From: Mansonella perstans
Taxonomy: Eukaryota; Nematoda; Chromadorea; Rhabditida; Onchocercidae
NCBI GenBank assembly: GCA_037074765.1
Contig: JBAMDO010000574.1
Span: 124,001-188,000 of the forward strand
Reading direction: 5' to 3'
Length of the DNA: 64,000 nucleotides
Under the pieces are notes generated by a model. The model was not told the origin of the DNA. It saw only the letters and a list, made by a program, of their open reading frames with translations, and ran no database searches. Below, one piece after another: positions 25,750 to 38,500 of this stretch. The first letter of the stretch is position 1, and each line of letters begins with the position of its first letter. The position numbers were made by a program, and so were the translations under genes.

Positions 25750-28700
25750 ATGACAAATTTGAGAAAATTTAGAATGAAAGAATCAATCGACAGTGAAGTA
25801 CTTGCTGAATCATTTCAACCAAATCGATTTGGAAAGGTAGATTTTTCATTTTTGCTAATTTCACTCGTCTTATTTGGTCATTTAATGCAGTTCATACAAG
25901 AAATGTCGTCTTATCTTAGATTTATTATATTTACGAGCCAGCCAGCTGAAATTTTTGACTGTTTATAAAAAGTTCCTCTAATTAAATTAACGATTCGTTC
26001 CGGCATATTAATTTAACATCAGTGGAACTTCTTCATTTTTAGACTTTTCGGTTGTTTTTGTTCGTAAAATGCTCTTGTAGAATTGATTTTTTATTTCATT
26101 TTGATTATTCAGATATACAATTATCTATCAGCAAATCCTTATTTTGGAGCTGGTGCTGGACTTGCAGGCCTTGGAATGTGTTTGTCGGTTGCTCGGAAAT
26201 TGCTAATCATATCGAATACATTATTCAGAAAGCGGTTCTTGATATCATTACAAATTAGTAATGAGGATCCGTGAGTGCTTCTCGTCTGCTTTCAATGAAT
26301 GAAACTGCTCGAAATTAATTTGGCTGGATTAAGCAATTGTTTCCATTTCAAAGATAGCAATTGTACTGGAAACATTAGCATCCATTAAAATGATATTGCA
26401 ATTGGTTCATTTTTGGGCATGTCTTTTCTGAGCAATTTGATTCATGTTGAAATTCATATGTGGAGAATATTGATTACTTGAAAGTTGATAGAATTTAGTG
26501 CATATCCATGGTTGTTGGATTACATCAATCGAAAAAGCACGCGTCAAACACGGCAAATCTCAGTGCGTACCTTAATTAGCCAAGCGGAAAGCGGTCGAAC
26601 TGTTACGAATTTCACGTATTTACCAGGACATGGAATACATTATTTCACGTATAATTATCGGTGGATACAGGTAGCGCCAAATTATACATCTGATTTAAAG
26701 CAGCAGATAAATGCAACATTTATTTCGTTATTTGTCCAAGTATATTATTCAGGTAGAAAGGCAACGAGAAAAGCAAGTTATACAAAAAGGAAATTATCGT
26801 ACACCTTTTGAAACAGTCACATTAACAACTTTAGGTATGTTCCGTTCTTATTTCTTGGATTATTTTCTTGATTTTTCTCACTTTATCTCATACTTAGGAC
26901 TTCTAATTACAGGTATTGATGTACGGTTTTTAACAAATTTGCTCGATAAAGCTACCTCGGAGGCGCTGCAACATGTAAAAGTTTTTATGGCTTCATTTAT
27001 TTGGTTCAGAATTTGTTGTTTCAATTTAATCTACCTTGCTTTTTGTTTTTGTTCGGATTTGTTGGTTTTTTTGCTTCATAGCGAAAAAAAGTTTTTTTTT
27101 TGGTAGCAATTTCTTTTTTATTTCAAAAGAAACTATAATAGATCTTTTCTCAGGTAAGCACCTTTTATATACATTTCATGCATAGATTTTTTAGGTTGAA
27201 ACGGGTCTAGTTGTGTATCGAGCTGTAGGACCGGAATGGCGTCGTTTCGGTGCACCAATGCGCAAAAGACCTTTAACATCGGTTATATTAGATGACGGTG
27301 TTGCAGATTCAATTGTGAATGATTTCCAAGAATTTTGTACATCTTCCAAATGGTACTTTCAAATAAGTATACTTTCATTGGAGGTTCTTTGTTTAATAAA
27401 ATTTCTTTAATTATCCTTTTTATTAGCATTTTCATCTGTTTAAGTTATCATGATTAAAATGTTTTAAAGGTACGTCGAACGTGGAATTCCATACCGCCGT
27501 GGATATTTATTTCACGGACCTCCTGGATCTGGTAAAAGCAGTTTCATTGCTGCATTAGCTAGCTATTTCGGTTATAGCATATGCATGTTATCGCTTAGCG
27601 AACGAACTCTTGACGATGATCGTTTAAATCATCTCATGAATACTCCACCTCCTTATGTAAGTCATTGGTTAAGATTAAACAAAACTTGTGTAATTTTATA
27701 GAGCAATTAATTTCAATGTTTACTTCATCTAATGAACTGGTTGCAGTAAACTGGAATTTTCAGTACAGAGTGTAGTAGTATTGGAAGATGTTGATGCCGC
27801 TTTTGGTTCACGTGACGACCCAATACAGTCTTCAAAGGCCTACGAAGGTTTGACCAGGTAGGTCTAGTTTACAGTAAAGATATTGCTATTTAATTCACAC
27901 AAGAGCCGCAAACTTTCAGTGAGGGAGGAGGTGTGCTTTTTTGATGTATGTTCCTTGTTTATAGTAGAGTCAATTTTAGCTCTTAAATCTATATCGATAT
28001 AATGATAAGGTTAGCTAGATTTTGGGTTCAAGAAGCAGTCAAAAATTATGAAGCCACAAACTAGGATTTGGAGTTCTTTGAAATTTATCATTTTTCAGGG
28101 TGACATTATCAGGACTGTTGAATGCGATTGATGGTGTTGCTAGTGCAGATGAAAGAATACTTTTTATGACAACTAATCATGTTGATCGTCTTGATTCAGC
28201 CCTAATACGTCCAGGTCGTGTCGATGTTAAGCAATATTTTGGTTACTGCAACGAGGCTATGTTTTCTGAAGTATATATCTTTTGTTTATGAAATGCTTTT
28301 AATAACCAATTTCATGTATTGTGAAATTGACTTCGAACTTTTCAGCATGAAATCTCATCATTCTGAACAGATAAACATCTAGGAATCTTGGATCTGCAAG
28401 TAATAGATAAATCATGCTTTAGCGATATTTTTACAAGCAGGATGATAACACATTGTGACTATTAAGTACATCTGATTTGATGCGTTTTACACTGACTCGC
28501 GAAAAGTCATACATTTTTATTCACGCAAGAGGAAACTATTCATTTATTTAAACAACATAATATTTACTGCTTGAATGATTGGAAATTAAAAATTTTTACA
28601 ACTTTTACAGATGTTCAAGCATTTTTATGGTAATAATATTACCGAAGATATGGCAGTGAAATTTCGGAAAGCTGCAGTAGCACTGAATATGAAAATAAGT

Positions 28701-28790
28701 CCCGCTCAAGTGCAAGGATACTTTTTATTGCGGAAGAAAGATCCGCAAGCATCCATTGATGATATCGCATCGATCACGCACTGTAAATAA
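25750..28790 (+). CDS. bcs-1: Mitochondrial chaperone BCS1 ortholog (AAA ATPase), 10 exons, about 448 aa
   Basis: Exons: 25750-25836, 26113-26270, 26499-26670, 26753-26834, 26913-26974, 27195-27352, 27470-27656, 27769-27857, 28099-28270, 28611-28790. The conserved N-terminal [14 protein letters not shown] is the single membrane segment preceding the internal targeting region. The BCS1-specific middle domain follows ([33 protein letters not shown]). The AAA module has Walker [10 protein letters not shown], Walker [12 protein letters not shown], the second-region motif [20 protein letters not shown], and the C-terminal [20 protein letters not shown]1 sits in the inner mitochondrial membrane and moves the folded Rieske iron-sulfur protein across it to complete complex III. 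The model has about 25 residues more at the N-terminus than vertebrate BCS1L; an internal Met at codon 9 is an alternative start. In human and yeast, assembly into a heptamer is known. Confidence 0.95.
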
Positions 28791-30186
28791 AGAGAAAGAA
28801 TTTCGTAAACATTAAGGCTGGTCTATTATACGGTAGTTCAGTACTGAGTGTTGTTTTGGGCCAGCTTAAACATATTCTTATCCATTAATCGTTCCACTGA
28901 TTCTGTCTCTTTAGGCTGTGTTTCATCTGAAAGAGATAGTACTATTGAACCGTTCACTGTGTTATGATCTATTGAATTTTCTTTCGCTTTTTGCATTTTA
29001 ACTTTGGCTTATAGAATTTGACTTTTATTTTGATCTTATGTTGTCTTAGCAAGTATGTTGTTACTAATTAAAATGTATATATAATGAAGGAGTTGGATAT
29101 AAAAGAAAAATATATGATGATTTTGTGCTAAATTCTTCAATTATTTCTTTTTGAAAATTGTGTATGAAATCAAAGATCAAAGAGAATTTTTGGAATGTTT
29201 TAATGGATATTCTTAAAATTTCTTAAAAAAAAAAAAAAAAAAACTGTCAACACTTTAATAATACGGTTAAAACAGTACGCACGATGAACATCTGTACAAA
29301 GGCAATGTTTTTGATAAAGAATTAAATGTATAATTTTAAACAGAAAAAAATCCGATCAAAAGATAATAATTACTATAACGAATTCGATGTTTTATTGGTA
29401 TTTTAATCGTAAATGGAAGCATTCGACTGTTAACAGGTATTGTTATCTGAAATTATATTAAATGTTGAAATTGTTCATGCAAAAATATTGAATATTCTAA
29501 TAAGAGTTTTCGTAAAATTCAAAAATTTTTTAAATATATTGCAAAGACATACCAAACAAAGTGTAAGTATAACGATGAGGGGTAACATTACTCTGAAAAT
29601 AAAATTTAGCAAACGACATTTAAGAATGAAAAATGTAACAAAAAAATTGGTTGGAAACGAAGTCAATAAAAGTTTCACTTATATATTTTATTAGCTGAAA
29701 ATGTATAATAAATGGAAGGGAGGATAAGAAAGAATAATTAATAAAGTTGTAGAATTTAGAAAGATAACATAATCTATATCTTATCTACTAATTAATCCCA
29801 CAAATGAAACTGATCCATGTATCGTAACGCAACATTGGCTGAGACTTAGCTGAGACATAATTTTTAATAATGTCGACAGCTAAATGGTTTTTACCGCGTT
29901 TTAGATAATAGCGGGAAGTATGAAATTATTGGGAGTAGGTGATGGTACTGCTTCTGGTGAGTTGTGGGTTAAGGTCAAGTATTATTAAATGACTGTGTGC
30001 TTTCTGGTCGGTATTAATCTATGACCACTGCTAGTCCATTTAGTTTGTTTTTATTATCAAACGAAAATTGTAATTTTTCTTTCCAAAAATTTTCCTATCT
30101 AAAAATTTAGGAATTTCGAAGTGATAGAGTTGGTGTAGAAAAGCTATCAGTAATATCATGTAAATTTCAGTTTCTATTTTGTCATT

Positions 30187-30359
30187 AAGCAGTTAGACTA
30201 AACTGGATAGTTATGAAGCAGTTAGACTAAACTGGATAGTTATGGAGCAGTTAGACTAGAGTGGATAAATGTGAACCAGTTAGACTAGACTGGATAGTTA
30301 TGAAGCAGTTAGACTAGATTGGATAGTTATGAAGCAGTTAGACTAAATTGGATAGTTAG
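30187..30359. repeat. 29-bp minisatellite, about six copies
   Basis: Unit begins AAGCAGTTAGACTAAACTGG and continues ATAGTTATG. Six adjacent copies differ at a few positions (for example GAGCAG, GAACCAG, AGAGTGG, AGATTGG). There is no spacer between units, so it is a tandem repeat and not a CRISPR array. Confidence 0.95.
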
Positions 30360-30723
30360 CGACATAAAGAATTGTTATAAGTCTTTCGTGTTAGGATCAA
30401 TGGATTTTTTTTTAACTCTTTCAACTTTATAAGGTTATATCGTGATTCGAAATTCTTTTGGGATTAAAAATCATTTTTCTTAATAAATTGGAAGGATCTA
30501 ATCAATTACTGCAAATAAATAACAAAAAACACGAAAGATAAAATGAAATTATCCGTCGATTTTAATGCATACTGTTGAATTCCATCTATTGGCAAATGGG
30601 AAGGATTTGTTGTAATTTATCGAAATAAATTTAAAAAAGTTAATTATTTCTAAGCAAAAGTTAAATGCGACAAATTGGATGGATACGATTAAACATTCTT
30701 TTTTAGTTTATGATTTATGATAG

Positions 30724-30730
30724 GTTTTAG
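30724..30730 (+). promoter_or_regulatory. Acceptor just before geminin-like gene 1, likely trans-splice site
   Basis: GGTTTTAG ends five bases before the ATG at 30736. Such a short gap with no coding upstream fits a spliced-leader acceptor. Confidence 0.45.
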
Positions 30731-30735
30731 TAAAA

Positions 30736-31727
30736 ATGAATGATGAGCGATTGGGTGATGAAAATCTTACTTCAACAATATTGAAAAAGCAGTTGGAACG
30801 AATCAAGAAAAAGGTCAGTTACCTAAATATACACGAAGTTAGTGAGAGTGTCATTCTGATACTACTATTTTTTGATTTCTACCAGAATTCTTATCAGCAA
30901 TAATTCTACTTTTCCCATAATTATCCTAACTAGGAATTTGACCAGTTCGCAGTTTTTTTCAGTTCTGCTTGCTCCAAGATTTTTTTAGCGATTTATAAAT
31001 TCCTACAGAATATGGGAAATAACAGTTGACTATTCAGCAAATGTTTGTTCATTGAATTTTAATTACAGTGAATACGGAGTCAAATGTGGTAACTTTGTGA
31101 TCTTCCATATTGTTCAAAACTCAGTTGCTGGATTATTATTATAGATTATTATAGATTGTATATTTTGTTCCAGGAAGAAACCCAAAATGTGGCTCATGAA
31201 TCAACAGAGCCGGAATTTTCAGTTCCATGTTCATTGAGACCTTATGATTCGGAAAATGCTAGTATAGAATTTTGGCGTTTTGCTGTTGGGAAATTTGCTG
31301 CTGATTTGGACCATTTACGAGCAGAAAATCTTAGAGTGAGGAAAAATGAAATTTTATGAAATGAAGGAATTTTCTAAAACTTCTAAAAGTGTTCAAAATA
31401 ATTTGATGAAAGTCAGATTTTATCAGTTTTAGTTGTTTTCATGTAAGTTAATTGAAAAGTACTCAGTATTTGTGGTTTTTAAACTAATTTCATGGTAGCT
31501 TAGTTCTGCAAAATTTGTGACAAAATTAATTTCTTTTCAGTCTTCGATTATTGTGCTGTGTTATTATTGGCATATGCAAATATCAGTTTTTTTAGTTAGA
31601 AAATTTGATAAACAGCAAAAAGACCCAGCTAAATGAACTCAGAAATTTGAATGCTCAATTACTGGAGAAAGCAGAGTATCTGGATGATGGTATTGACGAC
31701 ACTAAATCCAGCTCATCATCATCTTAA
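30736..31727 (+). CDS. Geminin-like coiled-coil protein, copy 1, about 123 aa
   Basis: Three exons: 30736-30813, 31174-31335, 31596-31727 (stop TAA after a Ser run). The N-terminus is basic and helical (LKKQLERIKKK). The second exon holds the geminin signature: an aromatic-Trp pair (IEFWR) followed 18 residues later by AEN. The third continues the heptads (LENLINSKKTQLNELRNLN, then LLEKAEYLDD). From FW to AEY it aligns without gaps to my recollection of vertebrate geminin. Geminin binds Cdt1 and blocks re-licensing of replication origins. No clear RxxL destruction box is seen. Alternative: a donor at GCAGA|GTATCT would keep frame into the next gene's first exon, giving one protein with two coils. 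The stop-terminated model is simpler. A second paralog follows 670 bases downstream. Confidence 0.65.
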
Positions 31728-32345
31728 TTTATTTAATTTGCAAAAAATTCGATTTATGATTTGTACCCTCATGCTCAGTGTCCTTCTTAGTGCCTACTTC
31801 ATTGATTTGAAAGGGAAATCATATACTGCTGGAGCTGAAATGCAATATTTTTATTATTCTAATACTATATATTTGAAATATCATATTTTCGTGATGATAT
31901 TTTAATCATCATCAGTTGCTTTGGATGATTTTGCATTGTTTAATTTCTTTATTACAATTGGAGTCTGTTTTCTTCTTTCATCGTTGTATTCATTGTATTC
32001 ACTCATTGTATTCATCATCAAATCTTCTTTCATCGTGGTATTCACAGAGAATCGAAGATAGTTGGTCATTTTAAGTAATTGAATGAATTTATGAAATCTG
32101 CAATCTTCCTCATTGTGTGCTATGATTGTATGTACTGTTCGCCTTATTTTCACCTGATAAAGCTTCAAGTCATTGATTTTTGATCCTTGATAAGATTTTG
32201 CTTTTTTTTAGTCAGTATTTCTACTTCAACCTTTATATTGTTTTTGTTTCATTTTAGTTTTGATTTTAGTTGTTTGACATTCAAATTAATTACTAGGGAA
32301 ATATAATTCTTCACAACACGTTTTCCAGATCTATTTATTTTCTTT

Positions 32346-32360
32346 TTTCCCCCATTTCAG
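32346..32360 (+). promoter_or_regulatory. Strong polypyrimidine acceptor before geminin-like gene 2
   Basis: TTTTCCCCCATTTCAG ends 40 bases before the ATG at 32401. It can serve as an SL trans-splice site for a downstream operon gene, or as an ordinary acceptor if the two geminin-like units form one transcript. Confidence 0.5.
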
Positions 32361-32400
32361 CTGGTTATTTTATAAAAACTCGGAGTGGGACTTTGAAAAT

Positions 32401-34060
32401 ATGCCAGGTGGAACACTTTGCCAGGTGCAGAATATATCCACACATGCAACGCGGAAAGAACGAGAGTTGAGAGCTTCGAAAACAACAACTAATGCAAAGG
32501 TATAGTTTAAGTATCATATCATTGTTGTTTTTCGAATATTTTACTGAAAGACGAAAAGGATAAAGGATTATGTTCTAGTTCATTGATCTGGCGGAGCTGT
32601 TTACGGAATAAAGTTTAAACATTCTTCTCTAAGCATGGTCTATTGAAAGAGATTATTACTTGAGAGAGAACATATTAAATATCGGTTTTTGTCTTGATAA
32701 AGATTCATCCAGTTAGTTAATATGAGATATTTCCTTTAGTAGGGTTCAATTTCATGAACTTTTGTTTGTTTGCCTTAATTCTTTTTAATTTTAAAGTTAA
32801 AAAAGATTCTCAGTGGAAGCTCAAAACCAACCGTTCAAACCTGGACATGGGAATAATTCTACGAACAAGTTACTGTTCTTCTGTTATTTCACTGTTGAAT
32901 CAATTGAAAAATTTCAAATCAAAATAAGCCAAATACAGAATATATCCATACAAGTAACTTTATTTTAAGGATGAAAAAAGGCAAATTGAAGCAAAAGTTG
33001 GGGATGAGAATGTGGAGAAGAATTTAGTGGATACCGAAGAGAAGTTAAAGGAAAAAAAAGTTCCGAAGGCAGAACTTCTGCACGAGAAATCTAATATTGT
33101 TGAAGTTTGTTTGTTTATTCTTTCCCACTATTAACACCGTTTTTTTGTTGTTTTATTAGCGAACTAATTTTTGTAAAAGTAACTTAGGTTACTTTTTTTC
33201 GTGAAAAATCAGGATATCCTGCCATTTGAAGATTGAGCGTCCATGATTTTGGATTTAAACTAAAAACACTTGAGCCAGAGAAAGTATTTCGAAAATTGCT
33301 CGAAAAGATAAAATTTATGTAAGGGAAAGAAAGGAAGACTGTTTCAGCGACTGTTTTCTTGTTCAGAAAACCAGTAGCCATGGGTACAATATTAAGCCTT
33401 TTTTCATCAAATTTTTGTTATTAGTTACTGATAGTTTTTCAGTAAATAAACAAAAAATTAAGAAAATACAAACATTAGGTGCAGTCTGTTTTGTTTAGGT
33501 TGCGACGCAGACCGATCTTATAGTTAGCACTAAGTTACCGAAACTAACAGCTGAAGACCTGAGATCGCCAGAAGTTAGTGCAAATTACTGGCGCCGGTTG
33601 GCAGAACGAATGTATATCGATAATGAACGACAAGCAAGAATAAATTTTGAGGTTAATTATGCTGAATTCGGTACATGGAGATATTGGAAAATGTGTAGAA
33701 AAATCATTTTAAGAATATTTTTGCATTTCATGGAGGTATTGGAAAATGTGTAATAAAGTCATTTTAAGAATTTTCAAAATATGCATTGAAGTTGGAAAAA
33801 TTAGTTCGTTTTAATCAAAAGGATGAAGATTAAAATTTTAATGGCTGGATGAAAAATAATATACATTGCAGTTATCGGTTCGTCTTGCCAAATTGAATGA
33901 AGAAATCGCGGAGGAAGAGGATGATTATGTATCACTTCAGCATTATATTTCTGCTAAAGAAAATACCCAGTATTTTAGAGAAGCTGAATTGAGTAAAAAA
34001 GGAGAGGGTGAGAAAGCAAATGAAGATGACTATATTTCAGAAAACCGTACTTTATTATGA
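32401..34060 (+). CDS. Geminin-like coiled-coil protein, copy 2, about 191 aa
   Basis: Exons 32401-32499, 32970-33104, 33499-33651, 33872-34060 (stop TGA) join in phase 0 throughout. The first half is charged and probably disordered (RKERELRASK; VEKNLVDTEEKLKEKK). The third exon carries the geminin coiled-coil start: LTAEDLRSPEVSANYWRRLAE, with the YW pair and an Asn 18 residues later (ARIN). The fourth extends the coil (LSVRLAKLNEEIAEEEDDY) and ends in an acidic/basic tail. The length matches metazoan geminin (roughly 190-210 residues). Family role: nuclear inhibitor of the licensing factor Cdt1, with additional roles in differentiation. Which of the two neighbouring copies performs the canonical role cannot be told from sequence. 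Intron 3 carries a local direct duplication. Confidence 0.8.
33670..33770 (+). repeat. Local direct duplication in a geminin-like intron
   Basis: Two imperfect copies about 60 bases apart share TATTGGAAAATGTGTA and TCATTTTAAGAAT in the same order. This looks like a small tandem duplication confined to the intron 33652-33871. Confidence 0.8.
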
Positions 34061-35510
34061 GAAACAGAATATAGCGCACATTAATCAATTGCAGTTCATG
34101 CATTTGAAGTACATTGATATTGCAAATGAAATGTTTCTTAAAATATTTCAATTTGCTTTTCATAGATAGCTTTTAATAATTCTATTTTTTTCTTTTTTTC
34201 TTGGATATCTCAATATCAAATAATCGTAGCTGTGTAATTTCCGTTCAAAAACAATAACTTTTTTTCTTTTAAATCTTATTGGGTCATTCTGTTTGGGCCG
34301 TACAGTGAATAGATTAGATTTAGGGGAACTATACGGAATGAATTGATTCCTTCTTTTTCAATTTACCTTTATTGTATAACTGTATTCATTATATTATCAT
34401 GTCTGTCCTGTTAATTGATTGGTTTTCTTGGCAAATCAGTTTCAGTTACAGTGTTTCTGCACTTTTTTCTTACCTTTTTTGTTGATCATTCTCCTGCTAA
34501 GTTTGATAATTTAAGAATGCATGACTTGATTTTGTGGTTTATTCGGATATCTCTCAAACTTTAAAACTTTTTTATTTTGGATTTCACTTTCAGAATTAAT
34601 TAAATTTGCTTACTTTTGTTAATTTTCTTACTCATGAATTACCAAACCACATACTATCTTGAATAATTGTTTACATATAACAAACATGTAATTTATGGAA
34701 ATCTTTGCGCATGTAGAACTCGATTGTCATTTTCTGTTTATTTAACTGTTTTGCAAGAATGGCTTGAAATTATTTTTTATTAGTCGCTGCATTTTTTACT
34801 CCGATAATATGCTTATATATTGCAAAATTTATTGCACTAATTTTTGTCTTTGTTCCTTATGAAATATTTTACTTATTTTCATTTAAAATTAGAAATGATT
34901 TTTGTTCCAATTAGATTATTCTTGACTTGATGATGCCTTTCACTTAAATCGGCGATTCCTTTCACTGGCATTAAAGATTTTTGGAAGATCACATTATATT
35001 CTTATCAACAAACAGAATATATGTATAGTGATTTGATAAGCTCTTTTCGATATTTTTGTATAGCTGCAAGTGATAAAATGATATAGCACTGAAATATATC
35101 ATTGAATGACTGAATGAATACATTGGTTGAATATAGGAAGCAGATAGAACGGATAATTTTCTTCTATATAAATATATATTTATTCCATTAATTAATTAAT
35201 ATTTCAAAAGGGTTGATGATTGATGCATGTGCGTGCTTGTTCGATTTCGTTCTAATCGGTATAGCATATGCGAATGGAAGGGAAGACTTGTTTGAATAGT
35301 CAGATTGATAGATCTTTTTGGGTATAAGAGTGTGTTGACACCTGTCGTGGTTGTCATTGTCAGGTTGAACAATGAGCGAGGTCATCAAGTTCAATTTTCG
35401 ACCCTTGTTCCTGGCTAATATTTTACGGATGAATGAATGCCTTCGAATATGCTGAATTCTTTAGCATTTCAAGATTTAGAAAAAGTATAATGTTTGATAT
35501 GAAGTATCAG

Positions 35511-35590
35511 ATATCATAACACATAACATTATCATGACACATTATCAATATCATAACACATTATCATAACATAACACATTATCAATACTG
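35511..35590. repeat. Degenerate short tandem repeat, CATAACACATTAT type
   Basis: ATCATAACACAT, ATTATCATGACACATTATC, ATATCATAACACATTATC and ATAACATAACACATTATC follow one another with small changes. It is a simple low-complexity array. Confidence 0.8.
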
Positions 35591-38500
35591 TTTCAAATTA
35601 TTAATAATTGATGGTATTTTAGATATCAACAATTGTTATCCATTATTTTCTTCCCTTCTTCTTCCCGATCTCTCCATCTAACAGAACCGTTTTTCATTAA
35701 CCGGTAATCAGCTATTCAAGTACACTGCCTTTTAGATATGAATTATTTGTGGTGAAAAGAAAGTAGGGATAATTTCTTACAGAAATTCAAAAAGGAAACT
35801 CACCGATCAATGATAAGTAACGAATGAAAGAGATGGAAAAATTTACAGTAATGAAATTTGACAGCAAATAATTCTTATATCAATCATTATTCTAAAAAAA
35901 AAAATGAACATTTTCGTGAATTCATTTCTTTCTTTTTACATTTGCCAGATTAAAGTATCCTTTTTGCTAAAACTTCGTCGTTTCTTTACTTACAAAAAAA
36001 AAAAAAAAAAACATTGTTTGAATAATTTGGGAATTCTATTGAAATTATAAAACGAAAAGCAATAAATTAAATTTTAATTCATTTACAAATTCAAATATTT
36101 CAAAAAAACTTTAACAAAAATTCACATGCCGAAAGCAAACAGGAAAAAGAAAAAAAGTAAAAAAGTAAAGAGAGAGATAAAAAAAAGTTGTTGAAATTTG
36201 ACAGGAATGTTAAGTAAAAATTATTCTACATGTAAATCAATTAGTAATTAATTTTTATTTTTAATAAATAGCGGAGTAGTGTTTGAAATAGAAAAAAAAC
36301 GATTAGTAAAGTAAATGAGATGATAACAACAGGAAAGGAAAGAAAGGGAGAGAGAGAGGTAATGCGGTCACCTGAAAGGAATTCAATTTGATTTGATAGA
36401 GAATAGGAAATGAGGATTTAGAAGAAAAATGAGACATTACCAATTAATTGTATTATGATGTTTAGCATAAAGATTATAGCTGAAACACCTGATATTTCTG
36501 CCATTATCGAAGTCACAAACATATGTATCTGTAGGTACATATATGGCACATACACGTATATATATATACGCGCACACGTATGTACTTGGGTAATCTTTTC
36601 TTGTTGTTGATATTAAATTTAAAAAGTGTGATTTAAGTTAAAAATGCAAAATTCATAGCAAAATTGAAATTACAATTTAAAACAACAATCCAAGACTTTC
36701 TGTTGTTTTTTCTTTTTATTTCAAACATTTTTGTTTTTTGTTTATTTTACCATCTTGGCAATAGTATTTTATTTATCGTTTATCATTCATCAATTATATT
36801 TGATTTTGTTTGAAATTTATCACTTCAAATTCTTAGTGTAAGAAATTATTAAAACATTATCATTTGATTTGTTGTTATTGTCATTATTATTATTACTTCT
36901 GTTTGAATTTTCGAATCTTTTTTCAATTTTATATGCTTCGTTGCAGTAAAGTTTTAAATTTGATTATTTTATCAAATTTGTTCTTCTTTTTCTTACTACT
37001 TTATCATTTTTATTTTCCTTCTAATAGCTTAGCAAATAACTGTACAATAGAATCCATTCATAAAATAGAATTATTATCGTTAATTAATAATATTTGATGC
37101 TATCAGACATGTATGTTCAATTAGATGGATCAGCATGAAAGGAAAAGAAATGAATGATGGATGAATGGGATCGATCATTTCCGATGGGAATTTCAAATGA
37201 ATCAAAATGTCATCATGTAAATTGCCCATCAAATCTTTTGATAAATGTCACCGCTCAATGAGTACTGTATCCTAATAGGATTGTTCATTGTACATTTTTC
37301 TGTTTCACTGATAAAAAACAAAAGAATGCCGACATATCAACACATATGGATCAATTTTAATTCATTTGTTTTTTATTGTTAATTATAGATCAATAAAGTT
37401 CAACAGTGGAAATTTTTTTACGGAAATTATTCTTTGAATGACTTTATTTGTGATTAAAAGATTTTATTAAATAATCTATGAACAATGATGAGAAAAAAAA
37501 ATAACATATGAAATTGAGAAAAAATTACAATTCTCCTTTTCTTTAATGATAAATTTGAAATTTTTGCACAAATAAATAATTTAAAAAGAAAGCAAATTAG
37601 GTTGAAAAAGTAAAACAAATTGAAGAATTAATCATTTTTAAACTTCGTAAAAAAATTTTTTATGTCGAAAGCAACAAATATCCCATTATTTAATGGACCA
37701 TCTATAAAAATTTAATCCAAAATTTCTTCGCTTGAAGTTTGTGTAAAAATATTTGAATGAGAAAATTTCAAACGAATTCATATCAGTAGGGATATCGCTA
37801 CTATCACTTAATGCTATCACTGCTACTGTTGTTATTATTTCATTCATTCATTTACTAATTATGTGAACTATTTATTTTTTTTTTTTTTTTTTAATAATTA
37901 CCACTATAATTTTGAAAAGACTTTTTCTTTAATTAATACTATTATAAGTATTTTTTCGTTTTAAATTTATTGTCCTTTTGTTTCTGAGTAAATTATCCGT
38001 TAATTAATTTTATCATTATTATTACTGATTTAATTGATTCGTTTGCTAATCATATAATATTCATTAACAATTAAAATAAAATCCATCTAATTGATTCTAT
38101 ATTACATTTGCTGAGCTTAAGCTACGAACTCTAACTAAGTGAATGTATTCACTTATGCAAAAGAAAGACAATTATTCTCACCAACCACTTAATACTTTGC
38201 TTTGGGAAAAAGAAGATATTTACTTCAATTTGAATCTTAAAGGACATTTATCCCAGTAAGGAAAAGTGGGCAAAATTCTCATACTTGACACTTTTGGCTT
38301 ATATACTTAGATTTAACCTTACTTAATATTCTCATACCGTAATTTAATGGATAATATTTGAGAAATAAAAAATTATCTGAAAATCTTGAAACATAATGGA
38401 ATCTAATCCTGATTCTTTTTAAAAAACAAGGCTACTGCAATGATTATTATAGTGCTTTCAGAAGATAAAAGTTATAGAAATTATTAAAATTAAAAAATTT

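Larger units (their letters stand above)
28791..30735. other. Intergenic, AT-rich, includes a minisatellite
   Basis: Between bcs-1 and the first geminin-like gene. Contains a poly-A run near 29224-29243 and the 29-bp tandem array at 30187-30359. Overlapping open frames on both strands at 29440-29694 look like AT-rich chance frames. Confidence 0.6.

Noticed and set aside
30187..30359. CRISPR-like array (29-bp repeats)
   Set aside because: Units are directly adjacent without spacers and the genome is eukaryotic.
31902..32168. 88-codon minus-strand open frame between the geminin-like genes
   Set aside because: No domain, and it lies across a repeat-rich stretch (CATTGTATTCA repeats); no supporting splice context.
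36540..36590. TA/CG alternating palindrome
   Set aside because: Simple dinucleotide repeat of the kind common in AT-rich spacers; no further structure.
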